From Rubrivivax sp. (GTDB taxonomy: Bacteria; Pseudomonadota; Gammaproteobacteria; Burkholderiales; Burkholderiaceae_C): a stretch of 64,000 nt of DNA. Made by a program: the position numbers and the translations under genes. Location: the NCBI GenBank assembly GCA_016719535.1, contig JADJYX010000043.1:1-64000 (forward strand), in the 5' to 3' direction. Under the pieces are notes generated by a model that was not told where the DNA came from, searched no databases, and saw only the letters and a program-made list of their open reading frames with translations. Positions 8,950-15,064 of the stretch are shown in pieces (the stretch's first letter is position 1; each line of letters opens with the position of its first letter).

Positions 8950-9183
8950 ATGAGCATCACCTCCGTCTTCACCAACAACCGCTCGCAGGCCGTGCGCCTG
9001 CCCGCCGATGTGCGCCTGCCCGAAGGCGTGAAGAAGGTTCAGGTGCGAGCCCGGGGGGTCGATCGCATCATCTCCCCAGTGGGCCACACGTGGGACGAGT
9101 TCTTCTTGAACGGCCCCCAGGCATCCGACGACTTCCTGGTCGAGCGCGCCTCGCAGCAACAGCCCGAACGCGAGTCCCTCTGA
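8950..9183 (+). CDS. vapB: VapB-type (AbrB-fold) antitoxin
   Basis: This 77-residue protein begins 'MSITSVFTNNRSQAVRLPAD', the signature of VagC/VapB antitoxins with a swapped-hairpin AbrB DNA-binding fold. Residues 20-50 form the rest of the hairpin. The tail 'TWDEFFLNGPQASDDFLVER' is the toxin-binding peptide, with the usual W-x-x-F-F pattern. It lies 13 bases before the PIN toxin. Together they make the second PIN module in this region, unrelated in antitoxin type to the FitA pair at 7738. Confidence 0.92.
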   Translation: MSITSVFTNNRSQAVRLPADVRLPEGVKKVQVRARGVDRIISPVGHTWDEFFLNGPQASDDFLVERASQQQPERESL

Positions 9184-9196
9184 CAAGGTGCCCGCG

Positions 9197-9607
9197 ATGC
9201 TGAAGTTCATGCTCGACACCAACATCGTCATCTACGTCATCAAGCGGCGGCCGATCGAGGTGATGGGCATCTTCAACGACAACGCTGGCCGCATGGCGAT
9301 CTCCGCCATCACGCTGAGCGAACTGTTCTATGGCGCCGAGAAGAGCGCGAAGGTGGCTCAGAACCTGGCGGTGGTGGAGGAATTCGCCAGCTTGCTGGAG
9401 GTGCTGCCCTACACCGCCAAGGCCGCGCAGCACTACGGCGCCATCCGCAGCGCGCTCGAGAAGGTGGGCCGGACCATCGGCGTGAACGACCTGCACATCG
9501 GCGCCCATGCGCGCAGCGAAGGCCTCACCCTGGTGACCAACAACCTCGGCGAGTTCGAGCGCGTACCCGGCCTGATGGCGGAGAACTGGGTTTCCAACCT
9601 GACCTGA
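9197..9607 (+). CDS. vapC: VapC-type PIN ribonuclease toxin
   Basis: This 136-residue protein starts 'MLKFMLDTNIVIYVIKRRP', with the first catalytic Asp in LDTN. 'AISAITLSELFYGAEKSAKV' carries the conserved Glu, 'VNDLHIGAHARSEGLTLVTN' the later Asp, and 'NLGEFERVPGL' closes the fold. VapC enzymes cut tRNA or rRNA and are held by VapB. ATG 9197 is preferred over an in-frame GTG at 9188 because family members start directly at the M-L-x-x-M-L-D-T-N strand. It forms an operon with the antitoxin gene. Confidence 0.92.
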   Translation: MLKFMLDTNIVIYVIKRRPIEVMGIFNDNAGRMAISAITLSELFYGAEKSAKVAQNLAVVEEFASLLEVLPYTAKAAQHYGAIRSALEKVGRTIGVNDLHIGAHARSEGLTLVTNNLGEFERVPGLMAENWVSNLT

Positions 9608-9658
9608 GCTGGGACAGCACTGCAGGGGCGGGACGGCAGCGACTTCATCATGCGGTCA

Positions 9659-9919
9659 TCACGCCCACAGGCACTGCCGGTGCACCGCCAGTGACCTGGC
9701 GAGCTTCGCAACATTGCGCCACACAGCCTTGGCGGCAACGCCCTCCTTCGCGGCGGCTTCCTCCACGGCCATCACCACCAGGGGCACCGGCGCCTCGTCG
9801 AGCAGGTGCGTCAGGTGGGCCGCGTAGCCCTTCGGTACGCTGCCGCTGACCAGCGCATGGCCCAGCGTGTCGGGCGGCACCTCCTGTCGGTAGCTCACGC
9901 TGGCGTTCTTCGCCGCCAT
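9659..9919 (-). CDS. Hypothetical small protein, possibly a gene remnant
   Basis: An 86-codon frame reads 'MAAKNASVSYRQEVPPDTLG' and 'GYAAHLTHLLDEAPVPLVVM', followed by an Ala/Val-rich helix. I do not recognise a family. It sits between the VapBC-like pair and att copy 2. It could be a real small island gene or the remnant of a longer one, because no clear ribosome binding site precedes the ATG. The opposite strand has a comparably plausible but shorter frame further on (9961-10152), also unrecognised. The interval 9920-10154 has no other feature. Confidence 0.3.
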   Translation of the reverse strand: MAAKNASVSYRQEVPPDTLGHALVSGSVPKGYAAHLTHLLDEAPVPLVVMAVEEAAAKEGVAAKAVWRNVAKLARSLAVHRQCLWA

Positions 9920-10154
9920 CCACAGGCCCCGCTTCCGGGCGCGCGCTGCCTGGCTGGGCGGTGCGAATCGACGGCGAGCTCATCTTTCCTGCGGGGTTCG
10001 GCGTCGCCTGGCGCGAGTTCGACCAGATGTGCCGCGGCGCGACGCACCGCGTCCTCGTCAAGGACCTCGATGGGGTGCGGCTGCTGGATCGCCGCACGCT
10101 CGAGCATGAAGCGGACAAGAGATGTCTCAACGCGCGAACGGTCGCGGGCTGATG

Positions 10155-10315
10155 GCGAAAGCCCCACCACGATGACGTCGTTTCGACTCGTCGACCGCGA
10201 CGACGAACCAGATCATTCACTCCACATCGAGCCTCAACGACAGCGGCCCCTCACCTAACGATGAGCGGCCGCTGGAAGGGCTTGCACCCAGTGTTACCTG
10301 GGGTGGCTGATGGGA
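10155..10315 (-). repeat. tRNA-His-derived attachment repeat, copy 2
   Basis: This is the second copy of the ~160 bp segment. Its core matches the real tRNA-His 3' end exactly over about 22 bases before the two diverge at 10316. It has the same hairpin and the same downstream stretch. Like copy 1, it is followed at about 10376-10394 by two GGGGAAC units. It bounds a 1.6 kb compartment with copy 1 that holds only the VapBC-like pair and unrecognised sequence. The 10316-10561 stretch after it shows no gene. Confidence 0.75.
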
Positions 10316-10561
10316 TACAAAACGGCGACCTAAGCTGTTGATCTCATTGGGACAAGCAGCGGGAGCGATCGATCCGTTCCCCCACCTGTTCCCCTGCCCT
10401 GACCGGGATGTCCTGAGGCCTTCAACGTCTTGATTGTGTTCATGCAGCCGGTCGTCCGCAACGCACCGCGCGCTTTCACAGCGCAGTGGACGATGACCCG
10501 CTCCGAGTTTCGCCGGTCGTCAACCTCTCCTCTCCCTGTCAGGCCGATGTCGAGGCAGAAT

Positions 10562-10587
10562 GTCAGAAACTGCAGTATCATTCTGAC
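10562..10587 (+). promoter_or_regulatory. Inverted-repeat operator of abiE-like pair
   Basis: GTCAGAA and TTCTGAC form a perfect 7 bp inverted repeat around a 12-base spacer, 17 bases before the antitoxin start codon. AbiEi-type antitoxins repress their operon by binding inverted repeats in this position; here it is inferred from symmetry and place. Confidence 0.55.
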
Positions 10588-10603
10588 CCACAACGGTGCA
10601 GTC

Positions 10604-11212
10604 ATGAGCACGATCCCCCGCTCCATCCTTTCGCATGCCGAGTCCCTGCCCGAGGGCGGGCTGGTATCGCCCAAGGAGTTCCTGCACCTCGGGAGCCGAG
10701 CCGCGGTGGATCAGGCGTTCTCGAGGCTCACCAAGGAAGGCAAGTTGCTTCGGGTGGGCCGAGGCATCTATGTCACGCCGGTCTCGAGCCGATTCGGAAC
10801 GCGCGCTCCGGCGCCTGAGAAGGTCGTCCAGTCCCTGGCCGTGCAAAGTGGCGAGGTGGTGACGCCGCACGGCGCCAACGCAGCCAATGCGCTCGGCCTC
10901 ACACAGCAGGTGCCGATCCGTGAGGTCTATCTGACGTCGGGGCGCAGCCGCAAGCTCAGCCTGGGCCGCTACGAGGTGACCGTCAAGCACGCCCCTCGCT
11001 GGATGCTGGCGCTGGGCGGCGGCCAGGCCGGTGCCGCCGTTCGAGCGCTGGCCTGGATGGGGCCGACGCATGTGCGCGAGTCGCTGGCCGCCTTGCGGCG
11101 AACACTGCCATCCACGGAATGGCAGGCGCTGACGGCGGGCCGCGCCGGCCTTCCCTCCTGGATGGCCAGGGCGATCGGCGAAGCGATCGTTGAACAAGCG
11201 ACCCGTGGCTGA
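10604..11212 (+). CDS. AbiEi-like antitoxin (type IV TA, DUF6088 type)
   Basis: This 202-residue protein begins 'MSTIPRSILSHAESLPEGGL'. An amino-terminal winged helix follows ('RAAVDQAFSRLTKEGKLLRV' and 'GRGIYVTPV'). A larger domain containing 'VTPHGANAANALGLTQQVP' and 'VYLTSGRSRKLSLG' is characteristic of AbiEi-related antitoxins next to AbiEii toxins. The winged helix binds DNA and autoregulates; the second domain is thought to counter the toxin enzymatically rather than by tight binding. ATG 10604 follows an inverted repeat and gives the usual length. A longer frame back to 10430 runs through the operator and is rejected. Confidence 0.85.
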   Translation: MSTIPRSILSHAESLPEGGLVSPKEFLHLGSRAAVDQAFSRLTKEGKLLRVGRGIYVTPVSSRFGTRAPAPEKVVQSLAVQSGEVVTPHGANAANALGLTQQVPIREVYLTSGRSRKLSLGRYEVTVKHAPRWMLALGGGQAGAAVRALAWMGPTHVRESLAALRRTLPSTEWQALTAGRAGLPSWMARAIGEAIVEQATRG

Positions 11213-12230
11213 GCCCTACTTCTCTCTGAGCGACGAGGACCGGGCCGAAGTCCTCGAACTGGGCCGGGAGCGCACCGGCCGCCCAGCCCATCTGTTGGAG
11301 AAGGACGTCTGGGTCGTGTGGACGTTGGGCGCCCTGTTCGGATCCCCGGTCGGCGCTGACCTGACGTTCAAGGGCGGCACGTCGCTTTCCAAGGCGTATC
11401 GGATCATCGACCGATTCTCGGAAGACCTCGACCTGACCTACGACATCCGCAGGCTGATCGCCGACCTGACAGGGGGCGAAGAGTTCTTGCCGACGAGCCG
11501 CAGCCAGGCCGGCAAGTGGACGAGGGCCGTTCGCGACCGCCTCCCCGAGTGGATCGCCGGCACGGTGCAGCCTGTCATTCAGGCAGCACTCGCCCAGGCG
11601 AGTTTGGGTGCGAAGCTAGAGCTCTCCGGCGCAGACAAGGACAAGCTGCTGCTGCACTACCCTGCAGTCAAGCGAGGAACCGGGTATGTCGCGCCGGTCG
11701 TCACCATGGAGTTCGGCGGCCGGGCGACGGGCGAGCCGCACTCGATCACGCCGGTGCCGTGCGATATCGAGGGCCAGGTCGAGGGCGTGTCGTTTCCGGT
11801 GGCATCGCCCATGGTCATGAGCGTCACGCGGACCTTCTGGGAGAAGGCAACTGCCGCGCACGTCTACTGCGCCCAAGGCCGGATCCGTGGCGAGCGGTAT
11901 GCGAGGCACTGGCATGACCTGGCGGCCATCCTGCGAAGCCCTCACTTCGACGCCGCAGTCAAGGACCGCGAAATCGCGCGTGCCGTGGCCGAACACAAGT
12001 CGCACTTCTTCAGCGAGAAAGACGCCACCGGCCATCCGGTTGACTACCTTGCTGCCGTCGCCGGATCTTTGCAGTTGGTGCCCGAGGGAACTGCGCGCGA
12101 AGCACTGGCGGCAGACTACGCCAGCATGCTCGAGGACCAGGTGATGGTGGGCGATGCGCTGCCCTTCGAGGATCTCATGATGGCCTGTGAGGAAGTGGCA
12201 TCAAGAGCCAACGCGGCTGCAGGGCCTTGA
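11205..12230 (+). CDS. AbiEii/AbiGii-family nucleotidyltransferase toxin
   Basis: The protein of about 341 residues carries the DNA polymerase beta-like nucleotidyltransferase signature 'FKGGTSLSKAYRIIDRFSED' with 'LDLTYDI', the G-S...D-x-D arrangement of AbiEii toxins. These enzymes halt growth and cause phage abortive infection by nucleotidylating a cellular target (tRNA for related toxins). The frame overlaps the antitoxin stop by a few bases. GTG 11205 ('VAEPYFSLSDED') is chosen; TTG 11190 is an alternative that adds five residues. The carboxy half ('VTRTFWEKATAAHVYCAQGR' and 'ERYARHWHDLAAI') matches the conserved helical part of the family. The 12231-12371 interval has nothing recognisable. 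Confidence 0.9.
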   Translation: MAEPYFSLSDEDRAEVLELGRERTGRPAHLLEKDVWVVWTLGALFGSPVGADLTFKGGTSLSKAYRIIDRFSEDLDLTYDIRRLIADLTGGEEFLPTSRSQAGKWTRAVRDRLPEWIAGTVQPVIQAALAQASLGAKLELSGADKDKLLLHYPAVKRGTGYVAPVVTMEFGGRATGEPHSITPVPCDIEGQVEGVSFPVASPMVMSVTRTFWEKATAAHVYCAQGRIRGERYARHWHDLAAILRSPHFDAAVKDREIARAVAEHKSHFFSEKDATGHPVDYLAAVAGSLQLVPEGTAREALAADYASMLEDQVMVGDALPFEDLMMACEEVASRANAAAGP

Positions 12231-12371
12231 GCAGCCCGCGTCCACACTCTGACGTCCCGGCCGCGTCGCGAGTTCATCAACCAAGCGAAACACGACGCCC
12301 AGACGGGCGAGACCAAGTCCTCGCGGGCGCTTGAGGTCCGGCGGCCGCTCGACTGGGGACGGTGCAGTTGT

Positions 12372-13013
12372 TCAGCGATTGCTCCGACCCCGGCGCGTCG
12401 TGCACGGCGCTTTGTACAGCCGACACGTCAGTGCGAAGGCCTGCGCCGAGCGCCTCTCGACTTCGGCGTCGTCGAAAGGCGGCAGGTTGCCCAGCGCCTG
12501 CCGCAATTGAGCCTCGCCGAACAGCAGTGCCACGTAGGTCTGCGCGGCCTCTTCGGCCACCACGTCGGCCGCGAAGGTTCCGTCATCAACCAGACGCTTC
12601 ATCAATTCGACGATGAGCGGGAAGATGGCGTCACGCGCGACTTCGTCAATCGCACGGGCCAGCACGCCGGTCTCTGCCGCATCGATGACGGCCGCGCGGT
12701 TCATGATGATGGCGTGCTCGTCGGTGGTGAACCTGAGCAGCGTGGGGCCTAGCGCGGCCAGCGCAGGCAAAGGATCCAGACCGTCCTGCAGCGCGGACTG
12801 CAGCTGCCCGCGGACCGCTTGACCGAAGCGTTCGATGATGCCGCGGAAAAGCTCCTGCTTGTTGCGGTACCAGGCGTACATCGTCTGGTTCGATGCCTGC
12901 GCCCGCTTGGCAATCAGAAGCATGCTGGTCTTGCGATAGCCCAGTTCCTTGAGCAGCGCAAACGCAGCCATCTGGATTTGCGCGTGCCGGTCGTCTCGCT
13001 CGTCGCTGTTCAT
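12372..13013 (-). CDS. TetR-family transcriptional regulator
   Basis: This 213-residue protein has an amino-terminal TetR helix-turn-helix: 'AAFALLKELGYRKTSMLLIA', 'KRAQASNQTMYAWYRNKQEL' and 'FRGIIERFG'. The carboxy-terminal ligand-binding part resembles the AefR-like group ('ALAALGPTLLRFTTDEHAI', 'LFGEAQLRQALGNLPPFDDA'). It starts at ATG 13013 and is divergent from the DUF6544-like gene. Two similar palindromes lie in the shared 124-base spacer, so it probably represses itself and that gene. The ligand is unknown. Confidence 0.88.
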   Translation of the reverse strand: MNSDERDDRHAQIQMAAFALLKELGYRKTSMLLIAKRAQASNQTMYAWYRNKQELFRGIIERFGQAVRGQLQSALQDGLDPLPALAALGPTLLRFTTDEHAIIMNRAAVIDAAETGVLARAIDEVARDAIFPLIVELMKRLVDDGTFAADVVAEEAAQTYVALLFGEAQLRQALGNLPPFDDAEVERRSAQAFALTCRLYKAPCTTRRGRSNR

Positions 13014-13047
13014 GGTCGCACTGCGGTCAATGAAGTTCTTGCGGCGC

Positions 13048-13069
13048 AAGTGTACATGCATATACACTT
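13048..13069 (+). promoter_or_regulatory. TetR-type operator palindrome
   Basis: AAGTGTA and TACACTT form a 7 bp inverted repeat around CATGCATA (22 bp total). A related, weaker copy (TGTACACGCATGTAC) lies at about 13081-13095. Both sit between the divergent tetR gene and the DUF6544-like gene, where a TetR dimer would bind. Confidence 0.6.
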
Positions 13070-13137
13070 CGACCACGTGCTGTACACGCATGTACTGGTA
13101 GTGACTCATGCAACCTGACGCGAGAGAGAGAACCGCC

Positions 13138-13986
13138 TTGAACAAGCGACTTCAACCCATCGGCCTCCTACTGGCGACTTGCCTCGCCGCCCTGGCCGGC
13201 ACCGTGGCCTACAGCGCCCACCGCACCGAGCGCGACATCGCCGCCTTCGAGGCCCGAGTGGCTGCGCTGGCGCAGACGCAGCCCGCCCCCACCTGGGACA
13301 CCGCCCGGCTGGACGCCCTGCCCGAACCGGTGCGGCGCTACTTCCGCTTCTCGTTTCCGGGCGAGCCACCCCGCTATCGCGCGGTGCACCTGTCGGCCTC
13401 GGGTCAGTTCCGACGTCCGCTCACCGAGGGCTTCAGCCCCACCACGGCCCGTCAGGTGATCGCCGTTGGTACGCCGGCGCTCATGTTTTCGGCCAACACC
13501 CCGGTGCTGCCTGGCGTCTGGGCGCGCGCCTACGACTTCTTCGCTGACGGCCGCATGGAGATGAAGGCCAAGATCCTGTCCACCCTGACCGTGGTCGACG
13601 AGAGGGAGACGCCGGCCCTCAACGTGATCTCGCTGCGACGATGGCTGCTCGAGAGCGCGCTCTATCCCGCTGCCCTGCTGCCCGGTGGCCCGGTCCGCTG
13701 GGAAGACATCGACGCGCACAGCGCCCGGGCAATCGTGAACTGGGGCGGCATGGACTCGAGCATGGTCGCTCACTTTGCACCCGACGGCCGCATGACCCAC
13801 ATGCAAACGGAGACCGACGGCGATCTGGGTACGCCGTACCACGGCTCGGGAGAGCACGTGGCGCGCTCGGGCTACCGGCTGATCGGCAGTCAGATGATCC
13901 CCATGGAGTTCACCATCTCCCGCATGGCGGGCGGAAGGCTGTACCCGTTCTGGCGCGGGCGCGTGGACGACATCCGCTTCGACTGA
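13138..13986 (+). CDS. DUF6544-like exported protein
   Basis: This 282-residue protein has a hydrophobic amino terminus ('LQPIGLLLATCLAALAGTVA') that looks like a signal anchor. The body 'LPEPVRRYFRFSFPGEPP', 'VISLRRWLLESALYPAALLP' and 'PVRWEDIDAHSARAI' matches the general pattern of the DUF6544/DUF6920 proteins of unknown function. TTG 13138 is preferred as start because GAGAGAGAG precedes it at ribosome-binding distance; an ATG at 13108 lacks one. It is divergent from tetR and 21 bases before a LysE gene, so the three may form a small regulated export unit. Confidence 0.65.
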   Translation: MNKRLQPIGLLLATCLAALAGTVAYSAHRTERDIAAFEARVAALAQTQPAPTWDTARLDALPEPVRRYFRFSFPGEPPRYRAVHLSASGQFRRPLTEGFSPTTARQVIAVGTPALMFSANTPVLPGVWARAYDFFADGRMEMKAKILSTLTVVDERETPALNVISLRRWLLESALYPAALLPGGPVRWEDIDAHSARAIVNWGGMDSSMVAHFAPDGRMTHMQTETDGDLGTPYHGSGEHVARSGYRLIGSQMIPMEFTISRMAGGRLYPFWRGRVDDIRFD

Positions 13987-14007
13987 ATCTCGCGCTCACG
14001 ACCGCAG

Positions 14008-14646
14008 ATGAACGACTCGCTCGCGCTGTTTGCCGCCGCCGCGTTCGTCACCGTGGCAAGTCCCGGCCCCACCAGCCTGCTGGCGCTGAACAACGGCGCA
14101 CGCTGGGGGCTCAGGGCCGCCCTGCCGGGCATTGCCGGCGCGGCCCTGTCCGACCTGGTGCTGATCGCAGCAGTGGCGCTGGGGCTGGGCGCGCTGGTGG
14201 CGACCACGCCCTGGCTGCTGGAAGCGCTGCGCTGGGCCGGCGTGGGCTTCCTGGCATGGCTGGGCCTGCAGTTGCTGCGCAGTCCGGGCTCGCCGCAGGA
14301 CGGCGCGCCACCGGCCACCCCACCGCCTGCCGCGCGCCCGGCCCGCGTGCTGCTGCGCAGTTTCAGCGTGGCCGTCAGCAACCCGAAGGGCTACCTGTTC
14401 TTTCTGGCATTGCTGCCCGCCTTCATCCAGCCCCAGGCGCCTGCACTGGCGCAATACCTGGGCCTGGCCATCACCTTTGCCGTCATCGACGCTGCCGTGT
14501 TGCTGGTCTATGCTGGCGCGGGCGCGCTGGTTGCCGCACGCCTGAGCCATTCCGCGCAAGGGGCCCGCTGGCTGGACCGGATCAGCGGCCTGGCCCTGAT
14601 CGGCATGGCTGCGGCGCTGGCCCTTTGGCAGCGCAGCACACATTGA
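14008..14646 (+). CDS. LysE-family amino acid/homoserine-lactone exporter
   Basis: This 212-residue membrane protein has about six hydrophobic segments. It carries the LysE/RhtB amino-terminal signature 'VTVASPGPTSLLALNNGARW' and the mid-protein 'SVAVSNPKGYLFFLALLPAF'. The family exports amino acids or small metabolites by proton exchange; the substrate here is not readable. It follows the DUF6544-like gene closely on the same strand, so it is likely co-transcribed and under the same TetR. It is the last gene before the att repeat next to tRNA-His, so it is probably island cargo. The 14647-14810 stretch is empty. Confidence 0.9.
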   Translation: MNDSLALFAAAAFVTVASPGPTSLLALNNGARWGLRAALPGIAGAALSDLVLIAAVALGLGALVATTPWLLEALRWAGVGFLAWLGLQLLRSPGSPQDGAPPATPPPAARPARVLLRSFSVAVSNPKGYLFFLALLPAFIQPQAPALAQYLGLAITFAVIDAAVLLVYAGAGALVAARLSHSAQGARWLDRISGLALIGMAAALALWQRSTH

Positions 14647-14810
14647 ACACGCTGCTTCGGACCCAGGTCGATCCGGCATGCCGGACGTCTCGTCCACCAC
14701 GAGGGCAGGAGTCGGGCTGTCACGGACAAGCGCTAGACCATCGCCAGCCGCCAGCCTCGATGGTCGACCGCTGTCAGTGGCTCCCCGGCGCAACAAGGCG
14801 TGCGCCACTG

Positions 14811-14970
14811 GCGAAAGCCCCGCCAGAACGCCGTCGTTTCGACTGGTCGACTGCGACGACGAATCGGATCATTGGCACCGCATCAATCCCCAACGACAAC
14901 GGCCCCTCACCACGCGATGAGGGGCCGCTGGGGAGGCATTGCCCGGTGTTACCTGGGGTGGCTGATGGGA
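14811..14970 (-). repeat. tRNA-His 3' end and downstream region, att copy 3
   Basis: This is the third and parental-looking copy: the repeat runs from the last 17 bases of the intact tRNA-His gene through its terminator hairpin to a stretch ending near 14811. Copies 1 and 2 match it up to the tRNA end and then diverge. This is what successive integration at the tRNA 3' end would leave. Confidence 0.75.
14900..14927 (-). terminator. Terminator-like hairpin after tRNA-His
   Basis: CGGCCCCTCA and TGAGGGGCCG form a perfect 10 bp stem with an 8-base loop, 27 bases past the tRNA 3' end on its strand. A short T-containing tail (TTGTCGTTG) follows. The hairpin is conserved in both other att copies. 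Confidence 0.6.
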
Positions 14971-15030
14971 CTCGAACCCACGACGACCAGAATCACAATC
15001 TGGGACTCTACCAACTGAGCTACAGCCACC
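14954..15030 (-). tRNA. tRNA-His (GUG anticodon)
   Basis: The minus strand folds as a complete cloverleaf starting GGTGGCTGTAGCTCAGTTGG. The anticodon loop TTGTGAT gives GTG, the T arm reads GGGTTCGAGTCCC, and the end is CCCCA. The extra 5' G (G-1) opposite C73, the identity element of histidine tRNAs, is present. CCA is genome-encoded. Its 3' end is the attachment core repeated at 8700 and 10310. Confidence 0.97.
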
Positions 15031-15064
15031 GTAGAACCTGAAATTATAGCCTGACGACGACGCG

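Noticed and set aside
9961..10152. 63-codon plus-strand frame near att copy 2
   Set aside because: It reads plausibly but matches nothing I know and ends inside att-adjacent sequence; I mention it only in the neighbouring entry.
12231..12371. Possible short YdeI-like coding remnant after the abiEii-like gene
   Set aside because: About 33 codons of weak resemblance with no start and no other support.
8544..14970. Repeats as a CRISPR array or REP elements
   Set aside because: There are only three copies, each about 160 bp, spaced kilobases apart, and they contain a tRNA end; no short regular repeat-spacer structure was seen anywhere in the window.
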